NCBI RefSeq assembly: GCF_000388065.1
Contig: NW_009242974.1
Span: 2,924,471 to 2,944,946, forward strand
Reading direction: 5' to 3'
Source of the DNA: Fonticula alba
Lineage: Eukaryota > Opisthokonta > Rotosphaerida > Fonticulaceae
Length of the DNA stretch: 20,476 bases
Shown: piece after piece, positions 10,506-20,358 of the stretch
Numbering within the stretch: the first letter of the stretch is position 1
Layout: the number at the start of each line of letters is the position of its first letter
Program-made: the position numbers and the translations under genes
The notes under the pieces: model-generated
Databases searched by the model: none
Seen by the model: only the letters and a program-made list of their open reading frames with translations
Told to the model about the DNA's origin: nothing

Positions 10506-11721
10506 ATGGATCCCAGATCTGGCGCGTCGCCGCTCTTCGGCATGACCGCAGTCGGCCCCCCGGCTGATGTTGATCTTTTCCCTTCGGTTCGCCTTTCCCT
10601 CCCGCTCCTCGAACATCCTACTTGCCCTCCCCCCCCCCCTCCTTTGTTTGTCCTGTTCCGCCTCTTTCCTTCTCCTTCCCTCTCCCTGTCCTCGCGCTCT
10701 GTTCTCATTCTAATGTGCACCTGCTGGTCAGATGCCTTCGGAATCCTCCTGGGCCGACTTCGAGCAGAAGGTCCTCGAGGCTACGGCTTCCTTTTCCTCG
10801 ATGGCCGAGGCCTTTGGCGACGCGCCCTCACCAGCTGCCGGTTCCAGCTCCTCAACGACCGCGGCCCCGGCGCCATTGGCTGGGGCCGAGCCGACCCCGC
10901 CCGTTGGTTCTGCCCTTTCTCCCTGCTCCCCCTCTTCCAAGCGCGAGCGTCCCCGGGAGGATGGCGAAGAGGAGGCCTCCTCACCGCCGCCCAAGCGCCC
11001 GGCCACCGATGCCGAGGATTCCGCAGCAGCCTTTGTCGGCTTCCGCACGGCCGGCTCAGGCGCTGCCATCCCGCTCCAGGCAAAGTCGCTTGCCGCCGCG
11101 GAAAAACTCCTCGGCGAGGTTGAGCAGTCCACGGCATCGATGTTGTCGCAAACGCGGCCGGCCCAAGAGCAGGAGGATGTCGCGGCCAAGGTGCCTGACA
11201 CGCTTGCCGAAAGTGACCCCGGCTTCCAGGGCTTCAAAACTGCCGGCAGTGGCAAATCGATTGCCATCTCCGAGGCATCGATGTTGAAGGCACGCGGAAT
11301 TGTCCGCGACGTGGAGAAGGATCTGGCTGTGGCTGCCCCCTCGGGCGAGGGGACAGCGGGGACTCCGCCCCCGGGGCCCGGCCCCATGGCCCCGGAGGCG
11401 CCGGCGGAATTTGTGGGGTTCCGGCTGGCCGGGACCGGTGGCACGGTTCGCCTCTCGGCAGCGGCCCTGGCCCAGGCTGAGAAGTTGATTGGCTCGATCG
11501 CCAGCAGCCCGGAGCTGCCTGTCGGGCCGGGGGAGCCGGCCGCGGGGGCAGCGCCACCGGCGGCGCCTCCCGCCAGCAGCGCCCCGCGTCGTGTGGGCCT
11601 CGGCGCCAGCCGGCCCGCCCTTGGACCACGCTTCCGATCGGGGGCGCCCTCTCAGCGCCCTTTCAAGCCGCCGACCCGGGTGCCGGCGCACGCGCCGAGT
11701 CAGACCAATGCCGGGGAATGA
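10506..11721 (+). CDS. Compact three-BRC-repeat protein (putative RAD51-binding)
   Basis: Probably binds RAD51/RadA-type recombinase, as BRC repeats of BRCA2 do. Exon 2 (10732-11721) is a clear 330-codon open frame; I add exon 1 (10506-10586, 27 codons, MDPRSGASPLFGMT...) because it ends at GTTCGC, and a pyrimidine-rich 145-bp intron ending GGTCAG joins in frame. Total about 356 aa. Three ungapped 31-residue repeats start at residues 128, 192 and 254: cores GFRTAGSGAAIPL, GFKTAGSGKSIAIS and GFRLAGTGGTVRLS, each followed by an amphipathic Ala/Leu-rich helix. All keep the FxxA motif. Between residues 97 and 117 are two basic clusters (KRERPR and PPPKRP), a likely nuclear signal; the C-terminal tail is Arg/Pro-rich. 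No OB-fold or helical domain is present, and neighbours leave no room for one. The first exon is less certain (about 0.6); without it the protein starts at 10732. Confidence 0.8.
11032..11124 (+). repeat. BRC repeat 1
   Basis: Encodes a 31-residue unit with GFRTAGSGAAIPL then a Leu/Ala-rich helix ending KLLGEVE. FxxA is FRTA. The lysine after GSG is replaced by Ala. Confidence 0.75.
11224..11316 (+). repeat. BRC repeat 2
   Basis: The best match to the BRC consensus: GFKTAGSGKSIAIS followed by MLKARGIVRDVE. FxxA is FKTA, and the GSGK lysine and the following Ser are both present. It lies 64 codons after repeat 1. Confidence 0.85.
11410..11502 (+). repeat. BRC repeat 3
   Basis: Encodes GFRLAGTGGTVRLS then AAALAQAEKLIGSIA. 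FxxA is FRLA, with Leu in place of the usual Thr. It lies 62 codons after repeat 2. Confidence 0.75.
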
Positions 11722-12248
11722 CGTTTCCGATGAGGCCCCCCCCCCTGCTGCAGCCAATACATTTATCCTATCGTATACCAACGGTCCCACGCGGACAGTG
11801 GGCACATTTCGCGCACCTTCCAGACCCAAGCGTGGGCAGATGGCCGCGTGTCGGGGCCATGCCTGCCGGGACCGGGCGCAAAAAAGGCTCCTGTGTGAGT
11901 GCCCCGGGGCCGGCCGCCGTACACACCACGCAAGAGGGGGTTTCTCTCCGCGGATCAGCCCGCACCTCGTGCGCGCTGTTCCCCCGGTCCGGGGCCCGGC
12001 TCTTTCCTCGGTGGAGGCCCATGTTCCGGGGGGATGTGTGGCGTGCCATCTTTTTCCTCCGGGGCGGGGGGGGGTCTTTTTGAGACCCCACTGTGGGGCC
12101 GTGGGCCGCGGGTTGAAGGGCACAATCAGTGCTCGTATTCCCCTTCCCCCTTCCTCCCTTCCTCCGCCTCGTTTTCCTTTCCTCCCCCCTCTCCCTCCCT
12201 CCCTCTCTCCTCCCGTGACTGCGCGTCCGTCAGGAACACATAGTGACC
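11722..12248. other. Intergenic region between the BRC gene and Dbp10
   Basis: No gene is visible. A variant polyadenylation hexamer AATACA lies at 11756-11761, close after the BRC-gene stop, in a small AT-rich patch. The right end (about 12133-12214) is a long CT-rich tract followed by CCGTCAG at 12227-12233, which looks like a 3' splice site only 15 bases before the Dbp10 start codon, so a 5'UTR intron is possible; I could not choose its donor. Confidence 0.5.
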
Positions 12249-15200
12249 ATGGTCCCGATCCCGGCCAAGAAGCGGGCACCGGCTGGCCCATCGGCTGCTG
12301 GCAAGAAGCCCACCCCTGGCGGTGCTGGTAAGCAGCTCGCCAAGGCAAAGTCTGGTGCCGCCGCCAGCAAGAAGTCCGCCAAGGCGGCGCCTGCTCTCTC
12401 GGATGAAGACCTTGATGGGTTCGTCCATGTCCCTTCTTTTCCCTGCCGTGCTTCCTTTCACCTGCTTGGTGTTTTGGTCTCGCCCCGCAAGGAACGCTGA
12501 TTTGCCTCCTTCTCCCCCCCCCCCCAATAGGTTCCGTCTGCACGATGTGCAGGACGACGCCTATGACTTCGGCGACGACGATGAGTTTGGTCTCGGTGAC
12601 GGCGAGGCAGAGTTTGCCTCTGAGCACGACGACCGGCCCTCTAAGAAGGCCGGCAAGAAGAAGGCCGGCAAGCCGGCCGACGACTCGGATCTCGAGGAGG
12701 AGGACGACAATGACGCCGATGATGTCGATGGCTCCCTTGCCAAGGAGTTCATTTCGGCCGCCAAGCGCAAGGGCAAGGCTGGCTCCTTCGTGTCGATGGG
12801 TATGTGGCCATGCGCGGCGTCGTTCTGGGGCCTCATTTTCTTTGTCCCTTTTTTTCCCCCCCATCCTTGCCTGCCTTGGTGACCAGCCCCCGACTAACCG
12901 GCCGCCATCCAACAGGCATCTCCCGGACCACCCTGCGCGCCATTCAGCGCAAGGGCTTCTCCCAGCCGACCCCCATCCAGCGCAAGACCATTCCCATCAT
13001 CATGGAGGGCAGCGATGTGGTCGGTATGGCGCGCACCGGTTCCGGTAAGACCGCCGCCTTTGTCATTCCTCTGATTGAACGCCTGCGGTCCCACTCGGCC
13101 AAGGTGCGTCTTGCCGATTGCCTCTCACAACCCCGAGGGTCTTCCCTCGCGCCCGCTCCCTCCGCCCCCTCCCCGCCCCTGGCTTCCGTGATCCTGACCC
13201 CATCCGCCGTCACTCCGTGCTGGAATGTACTTTCCACCGCCCACTCCCCTCTCCAGGTCGGCGCCCGTGCCATCATCCTGAGTCCCTCGCGTGAGTTGGC
13301 CCTGCAAACGCACCAGGTGTGCCGGGATCTGGGCCGCTTTACGGATCTGCGCACGGCCATGTTCATTGGTGGTGAGAGTCTGGATGACCAGTTCACCGCC
13401 ATGGCCAACCATCCGGACATCATCATCGCCACCCCCGGTCGTCTGTTGCACGTGCTGGTGGAGATGGACTTGAAGCTCCTGGCGGTGGAATATGTGGTCT
13501 TCGATGAGGCCGATCGGTGCGGCATGGGCTTCTTTTCTTCGGCTTTTTGCCCCTGCTTTTCCTGCTTCTTTTTTTCCTCGATCTAACGGATTTGCCCTTC
13601 CTCCGCCCTCCTCGCGACAGCCTCTTTGAGATGGGTTTCGCCGAGCAGATCAATGAGATTCTCAGCCGCCTCCCGCCCAATCGCCAGACGCTGCTCTTCT
13701 CGGCCACCCTGCCGAAGATGCTGGTGGAGTTCGCGCGTGCCGGCCTCACCGATCCGGTGCTGGTTCGCTTGGATTCGGAGACCAAGATCAGCGACGACTT
13801 GAAGGTATACATCGATAATGCGGGCCATGTCCCTTCCTGGGGGGCCATGTGGCAACTTTGGTCGGGTCATCTTTCCCTTGTCCCCTTTTCTTACACACCA
13901 AACTAACTTTCCTCCCCTTCCCAGATGTCCTTCATCGGCACTCGCCAGGAGGACAAGTTCTCCCTCGTGCTCTTCACTCTGCGGCACATCATCCCCGAGA
14001 AGCAGGTATCTTTTGCGGATGCTTTGCTTTCTTCCCTTGCCCCCCCCCCCCCTCCCCCGCTCAGCTCTCCTTCTTTGCCGCCCTGGTCATGCTACTTACC
14101 TTATCCCGGCCCCAGCAAACCATTGTATTCGTGCCGACGCGCCACCATTGCGACTACCTGCAGCTTATGCTGCAGCTTGCCGGGATTGAGTCGCGATCGA
14201 TCTATGGTCAGCTGGACTCATCCGCGCGGCACATTTCCCTCAGTCGCTTCAAGAAGAAGACTCTTCGAGTGCGTGTGCCTCTTTTGGGTGGGATTTTTCT
14301 CTGTTGGCGGAGCAAAGAAAGAAAGGGAAAGCCTCTCCCACCTCTCGCGTGGCTCTTTCGCCGCCCTTTAACCCGTGGCTCTGTGATTCTTTCTTTTTTT
14401 TTCTCCCCTCCCCCCCCCACCCCCACCCTCTCGTGCATCGGGACGGCCGGATCCGCCGCCCGTGTCATGATAGATTCTCATCGTGACGGATGTTGCCTCG
14501 CGTGGTTTGGATATCCCCCTGCTGGACAATGTGATCAACTACAACTTCCCCGCTCGGCCGAAGCTCTTCATCCATCGTGTGGGTCGTGTTGCGCGTGCTG
14601 GACGCTCGGGCAATGCCTACTCGCTGGTGTCCTCCGACGAGCTGCCCTACATGATGGAGCTCCAGCAGTTCCTCGGCAAGCCGCTGACCGTGGTGCCGAC
14701 GCAGTACAAGTCCAAGGCCGAGCTGGAGGATTTCGACCAGAAGACACGCGGCGTGTCGGTGCAGTATGGTGTCGTTCCGCCGAACACCCTGGACTCGGAG
14801 AATGAGTGGCTTTCCCGCCAGCTGGAGGACAATGTGGATCTGCACTCCATGAGCAAGGTCATCACCAATGCCCAGAAGATGTACATCAACACCCGTCCCC
14901 AGTGTGACAATCCGGAATGCCATGACCGCGCGAAGGAAGTGCTCGATGCCAAGGCCGGCATTCACCCGCTGTTCATCAATTCCATTCAGGATGGCGAGGT
15001 GGAGCAGGCTTCCATCATGGACCAGATTCGCTCCTTCCGGCCGCAGATCGTACGTTGTGGCCGTCTTTTTCGCTGTGTGGCGGCGCGCGTGGGCACGCGC
15101 GATGTGCATGGGTGGGCGGCATTTTTAGACTCATGCGTCGCCCCCGGGGGGGTATGTTCACTGACATGAGTTGTTTCCAATGGCAGACCATCTTTGAGCA

Positions 15201-16475
15201 GGGCAAGAACGCCCGTGGCGGGCAGCTGCTCATGCAGAAGACTCGCCAGCTTCACTCGAGTGTGCGCTTCACCAGCGAGCTGATCAAGGAGAAGAAGCAG
15301 CTGGCAACGACCCTGCTGTCGAAGCTGCCAGCCGTGGCCAAGAGCGCATCCAAGCGGGACACCCGCTTTGACTCGGACTCCGAGGGCGAGGATGGCCTGG
15401 AGCAGGCGGAGCTCAACTCGCCTGAGGTTCTGAGTGTCTTCAGCAATGTCGTTTCCACCGGTGGCCGGAGCATGAGCGGCGCCTTCCGGGACAAGGCCAA
15501 CTACATTGCCTACCAGCAGCAGGACACCCACACCGAGCGGGGCTATTCTCTGTCGGAGTCCGGGAACTTCGTGCAGCAGGCCCAGGGCGCGTCCATGGAC
15601 ATGATTGGTGATGACAGCGAGACCATGCGCAATCACAAGGTGCAGATGAAGTGGGACCGCAAGAAGAAGAAGTTCGTCCGGTCGGACCCTCTTGGAGCCA
15701 TGTCGGCGGATGGCAAGACCAAGATGATTCGCACGGAGGCCGGAAACCTGATCCCGGCCAACTACAAGGCCGGTGCGTATGACGAGTGGAAGAAGCGCAA
15801 CCGAGCCCTGCTGGACCGTACCGACACGTCCAGCGGATCGATCGAGTATGGCCGGAAGTCCGATGGGCGTTGGGGACTGAAGAAGTGCGCTCCATTTCGG
15901 TTCCCTCCTTTCTTGGCTTTGGAGCGTCTGGCGGGGGCGGGGGCGTTGCTGAGGCGAAAGGGAGAAGAGCAGCAAGGAGAGACAAGACAGACAGGCGCTC
16001 AGCTGGGGGGTTTCTGACATCGGAATGCGGCAAACATCCAACCACCCCACCCAGGCGGACTTTCGAGTCGTCGGAGTTCCAGTCGTCATTCGATGGCGAG
16101 GGTGGTGACGAGTCGGGCGGGAGCCAGCCGGCGGCCAAGCGTGCACGCACCGCCGGCGGTGCCGTCCAGGCTGGCAAGAAGAAGGGCCCGGGCGGTCGTC
16201 CCATCAAGAGCGAGGTCAAGTCGGCCGAACAGTTCCGCAAGGCTCAGATTGTGCGTACCACGTAGCCAGGGCAATGTGTCTGCGATTGTGTGCTCTCCCT
16301 CCCTTTTGAATGTCCACGCGCTGACCGCTTTTCATTTTTCCCGTCCTTTTTTTTTCCGGTGCGTTGTGTGCGCGCACACCCTCTGCAGACCAAGCACCGC
16401 AAGCAGGAGTTCATGGAGTCCCGCCGCCGTATCAACGAGAAGCGCCGTGCTGCCTCTGGCAAGAAGAAGAAGTGA
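12249..16475 (+). CDS. DBP10: DEAD-box RNA helicase DDX54 / Dbp10
   Basis: ATP-dependent nucleolar RNA helicase needed for 60S ribosomal subunit assembly. Eleven exons: 12249-12418, 12531-12799, 12916-13103, 13257-13516, 13621-13804, 13925-14005, 14116-14268, 14474-15049, 15187-15884, 16055-16250, 16389-16475; 953 aa (yeast 995, human 881). A Lys/Ala-rich then acidic N-terminus precedes the core: Q motif GFSQPTPIQ (160-168), Walker A ARTGSGKT (185-192), SPSREL (218-223), ATPGR, DEAD (292-295), SAT (323-325), [10 protein letters not shown] (439-448), [11 protein letters not shown] (469-479). The Dbp10 C-terminal signature follows, with [15 protein letters not shown] and [17 protein letters not shown], and a basic tail ending GKKKK. 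Phases agree at all ten introns (104-205 bp); seven donors are GTNCG, and the rest are GTATG, GTATA and GTATC. The ATG has a good context (ACCATGG). Introns 1 and 6 carry poly(C) of 12-13 bases. Confidence 0.96.
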
Positions 16476-16630
16476 TTGTGCTTTGCCCGTGCGCCTGGGA
16501 GCACGTCAAGGCCCTGGCCATCCTCCGGCCATTTTTGGGCGGTTGCCGCCCATGCCCAACGGGGGCCTGGCTGTGGGAGCGACACACACACACATACCCC
16601 GGCCAGTCCGATTTTCCCCTCCTTGCTGCC

Positions 16631-16636
16631 AATAAA
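16631..16636 (+). promoter_or_regulatory. Polyadenylation signal AATAAA for Dbp10
   Basis: Canonical AATAAA about 155 nt after the Dbp10 TGA, within an AT-rich patch. It is the only plus-strand copy in this spacer. Confidence 0.75.
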
Positions 16637-16706
16637 GATAGATAATCATCCAACACACCCGAGGACAAATGGAGGTCGCTTGAGGGGAGGAGAAAAAAAG
16701 AAAAAG

Positions 16707-16712
16707 TATATT
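16707..16712 (-). promoter_or_regulatory. Possible variant polyadenylation signal AATATA for HSF
   Basis: The plus-strand TATATT reads AATATA on the minus strand, about 36 nt past the inferred HSF stop codon. It is a known weak variant of AATAAA; no canonical copy is nearby on this strand. Confidence 0.4.
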
Positions 16713-16747
16713 GCTCTGAAGGAGGGGGGAAAAGGGGAAAGCCTAAA

Positions 16748-19700
16748 CTACAGCTCACCGTCTAGGAGACAAAGGTTGTGCAAAGAGACGAAGGGGGAGG
16801 GGAATTGCAGTTGTAAGTGCGTGTGTGTGTGTGTGTGTGTGTGTCTCGGCGTGCAGGCATGGCGATGAAGGCATGGGCAAGGAGGAGGGCGAGAGAAGGG
16901 GAGAAAGAGGGGGGGGGGGCGGGAGACGCACCACTGGGGACATCCTGCTGGAGAGAATCGATCTCAGCCTGGATGGTATCCAGACGGCTGTTGATCGATC
17001 GGATGTTGTCTTCGCTCTTGAGGAAAATCTCCTCCGTCTGGGGGAAGCCAGCAAAGGAGCCGGACACATCATCGCCATGGGACGGCGGCAGAAGGAGTCG
17101 ATCGGTGGACAGGCTATCCACCAAGGGGTGCACCGGTCCTGAAGGGGTGATCCCCACGGCGACGTGGCCGGTGGAGAAATCCGGCGGCGAGTGGCTCAGA
17201 GGGAAGTGCAGATCCGAATGGGGATGCCCGCGGGTGTGATGGGAAAGGGAAGGCAGTGGGGCATCCGAGTCCGAAACGATGATAACCCCAGGACCAGGGA
17301 CAGGCGTGGAGGCGCCTCCAGGACTGTGGTGCGAGAGGATCGCATGAGGATGCGCCTCGACCAGGGGATAGTAGGGAGATTGGGATGGTTGGGAAGGCTG
17401 CTGCGCGGCCGATGGAGAGAGAGTGGCGGCCTGGACAGCATCATTGGCCAGCTGAGGCAGCTCGGAAGCATGGTGTGTGCTCAGGGTGGGAGAGGTAACG
17501 GCCGAGGAGGCGCCGGAGCTGGAAGAGGCAACCGGAGTCGGGGCGGTGGAGGCAACACCGCCCCCCGGGGTGCCGGACTGGCCCGGGGCCGAGGGAAGCT
17601 CCTGAACTTGGGACTGCGACTGCGGCTGCGGCTGCGGCTGCTGTTGCGAAGCATACATGTCCGCATGGCCACCTGCATTGACGGAGAAGCCCGCCCCTGG
17701 AGGCGGGAGGCCACGGGTACCATAGCTACCGTGATGTGGGTGGCCGTTGGTATGATGGACCGATGGCGGTGGGTCATGGTGCCCATAGTGCGAGGCCGGC
17801 GGACCATGGTGCCCGTGGTGCGGCTGGGACAGGCCATGATGTGGCGGGAGCGGGCCATGGTGCGAGGGGGGACCATGCGACGTATGATGCCCATGACCGC
17901 CAGGCCCGACGCCGGCGCCGACATGCGGCGTGGTAACATGCGAATTGTGGTAGGTACCGCCATTGGGCGAGCCGTAGTTATAGTGGTGTCCGGCATCCGG
18001 CTGGCCAATGTAGTCGCCGGTGTCGCCGGGACCCGAAGGGGCAGTGATGTCCGAAATGACCGCCCCATCGGAATAGCTGGTGGAGGAGGCACGCGGCCCG
18101 CCGGGGCCCATGGATCCCATGGCAGTGGCCCCGCCGGCCCCCGGGGAGTGACCGCCATCGGCGCCCTGGAAATAGGTGAAGGGGGTGGCAGATTGGTGGA
18201 AGGCACCATCCGGGGCGCCGCCACTTCCGGGCCCCACGCCAGCATCGTAGCCCGGAGCACCGGCACCAGGGCCGGTGGACCCGGCCGACAGCTGGCGCCC
18301 AGTGTGAACACCAGCTCCGAAGCTCAGATGAGGGGGCGAGGGATTGGCATAGATTCCGGCCCCCGGCCCATTGGGACCACCGCCGGGGCCGCCAGTCGCA
18401 TAGTGCCCGTAGGTGGTCGAAGAGGGGGCAAGGGACATCGGTGCGTACATGTCTTCGCTGGGATTCGGGCCGGTGCCAGAGCCAAGGGCACTGATGCCAC
18501 CACTGGACAGTGTACGCGGGATGATGGATGAGGTCGTCGGCCCGGGGGAGGGCTCGGGGGTGCCAGATCCCCCGCGCAGAGAGGAAAAGAGGTCCATCGA
18601 CCGGGAGGGCTGGAGGCTGGATGCGAAGGCCGGCAGAAGGGGAGATCCCGAAGCCCCGAGCCCGGGGGTGGTGACAAAGTTGCTGGCCATGCTCTGGAGC
18701 AGGGGGAGGGGATTCTGCCCGGCGACAAAGGTCCCCGGGTGAACCGCGGCGGCCCCGGGGCCAGCTGCATGCATGGCATTGGAAGCCTCCTTGAAGATGA
18801 GATGGGGGAGGGCGTCGGGGCCATCCCCGCGGCCACTGGTCAGCAGGCGATTGGTGGACAGGGGGGCAGCCGGGTGGTGTCCCATTTTGGTGTAGATGAT
18901 GAGAAACTGCATGATCCGGTCGGTGAGCTTGCGCTGGCGTTCATAGCGCTCTTGCGTGCTTGCGACCTGGTCCCAGAGGCTCTAAGGGGGGGCAGGGGGA
19001 GAAAGGAGGAGAGACGAGCACCGGAGACGATGACTGGGGTCAGTATGCACGTGGACATGCTTCGGCGGCGGCGGCGGCGGCGGCGGCAAAAGGAGGAGGA
19101 GGTGGGAAAGGGGAAAGAGAAAAAAGCGGACCTTGTTTTCAGAACGAAGGAGTTTGATGCTCTCGCTGAGGAGGGCCTGCTGCTGGCGAATCTGGTCAAT
19201 GCCTTGGATGGCTTTCTTAACATCGGAAGAGGTGCCAGATGCCTGATGGAGAAAGGGAGGAGTACACGACGAAGAAATGACAAGAAGTTAGCATCGCGCG
19301 GGGGGGGGGGGGGGGAACAAAAAAAGGGCCTGGCCAAGGAGTGAGAAGAAAAACCAGGCAAAATGAGCAGGACAGCACGTACTCTGGGCTCGGAGTTCTT
19401 TCGCTTCACATGGATGAGCATGTCCGGCTTGTCGCGCATGAAGTTCGGATTGACGAACTCCCAAGCATCCTGGTCCTCCTCCGGCTGGAGGACTCCCTGG
19501 TGCGTGTGCGGGACCTTCTTGAAGCCATACATGTTCAGCTGGCGCACGAAGCTGGAAAAGTTGCTGTGCTTGAAGTACTTGGGCAGAACCTCGCGCGCGA
19601 ACCCCTCAGGCTTGAGAACGAGGAAGGTCGTTCCATTTTGGTTCCAGGTCATCAGGTGCTGGAACTTGTTTTCGGAAAGCATGCTATGTATGCACGAAGG

Positions 19701-20358
19701 AAAGACATTAGAACGGAGAGAGAAATGCTGGGGAGGAAGAGGAAGAGGGGGAGGCACAGTGGCAGGGATGGAAGCAAAGAGATGCTGAGCACACGCACCG
19801 ATAGAGCTTGTCCAAGAAGGCAGGGATCTTGACATCGCTGGAGTCCGTCAGCGCAAGCTGGGTCTTGGTGCGGCGGGCAAGGGCTGCACGGCCGGCGGCA
19901 CGGGCGGGAGGTTAGCAAGAACAAAGGCAACAAGGGTGAGGGAGAATAGGAGCGGTCGCTAGCGTGTGCGTGCTTGCGAGCATGCGCGAATGCAAATGCG
20001 ACGCAAGCACAAGCGGAAGGGCACGACCGCCAGCCGAATGACACAAGTGCGTACCTCCGCCTTCAACTTTGATGGCCTTCGGAGGCGGGGAGGACACTGG
20101 CGAGGAGTATTGCGAGTCCTCGGAGTCGGAGGAAGGCTGTGGCGCGCGACGCTTCCCCCGAATGGAGGCCGTTGAGGAGGAAGAAGAAGGCGCGACCACC
20201 GAGGAAGAGGAAGCCGAGGTCATGGAGGAGGAGGAGGCCGAGCTCGAGAGACCCCCGGCCGTCGGGGACTCGGGATCCGAGGGGGGATCAGTCGGGGGCC
20301 GGGCATTCGATGGACGCCGAGCGGTGCGAGCGTTCCGGGGGGCGACGTGCGGTGGCAT
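16748..20358 (-). CDS. HSF: Heat-shock transcription factor (HSF)
   Basis: Stress-responsive trimeric activator that binds heat-shock elements. Six minus-strand exons: 20055-20358, 19799-19883, 19383-19683, 19132-19242, 16932-18981, 16748-16761; 954 aa. After a Ser-rich N-terminus, the winged-helix DNA-binding domain spans about residues 119-225: IPAFLDKLYRMLSENKFQHL, EVLPKYFKHSNFSSFVRQLN, MYGFKKVPH. The HR-A/B trimerisation coiled coil follows (236-303), with SENKSLWDQVAS and RIMQFLIIYTKM closely resembling animal HSF. A long Gly/Pro/Ser/His/Gln-rich region comes next (about 305-915), including a His-rich block (about 615-690). A perfect heptad array (I927, I930, L934, I937, I941, L944, V948) ends the protein. 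The last exon is only 14 nt (DGEL-stop spanning the junction). Introns are 171, 115, 140, 150 and 170 bp, and all donors are GTNCG. The final exon is inferred from splice signals and needs RNA support; identity as HSF is secure. Confidence 0.93.
16821..16844. repeat. (GT)12 microsatellite in HSF intron 5
   Basis: Twelve GT units lie within the inferred last HSF intron (16762-16931). If the intron is retained they are read as Thr-His repeats in the HSF frame. Confidence 0.9.
19063..19087. repeat. (CGG)8 trinucleotide repeat in HSF intron 4
   Basis: Eight CGG units on the plus strand (CCG in the gene's direction) within intron 4 (18982-19131) of HSF. It is likely to be length-variable. Confidence 0.9.

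Larger units (their letters stand above)
16476..16747. other. Tail-to-tail spacer between Dbp10 and HSF
   Basis: The two genes converge with 272 bp between their stop codons. A canonical AATAAA serves the plus strand, and a variant AATATA (minus strand, 16707-16712) may serve HSF. No other gene is seen. Confidence 0.7.

Noticed and set aside
10114-11123. Frames drawn across the N gap
   Set aside because: The gap length is arbitrary, so no frame can be trusted across it.
11056-12912. 618-codon stop-free frame on the minus strand
   Set aside because: It is antisense to the BRC exon and the first Dbp10 exons and crosses intergenic DNA. Its product is Arg/Gly-rich with no motif; high GC removes stops by chance.
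14986-16146. 386-codon minus-strand frame over the 3' part of Dbp10
   Set aside because: It is antisense to well-supported Dbp10 exons with conserved motifs and has no recognisable domain itself.
17164-18531. 455-codon plus-strand frame rich in Arg, Gly and Met
   Set aside because: It is the antisense of the HSF low-complexity exon, and its pattern mirrors that exon's His/Pro/Gly codons.
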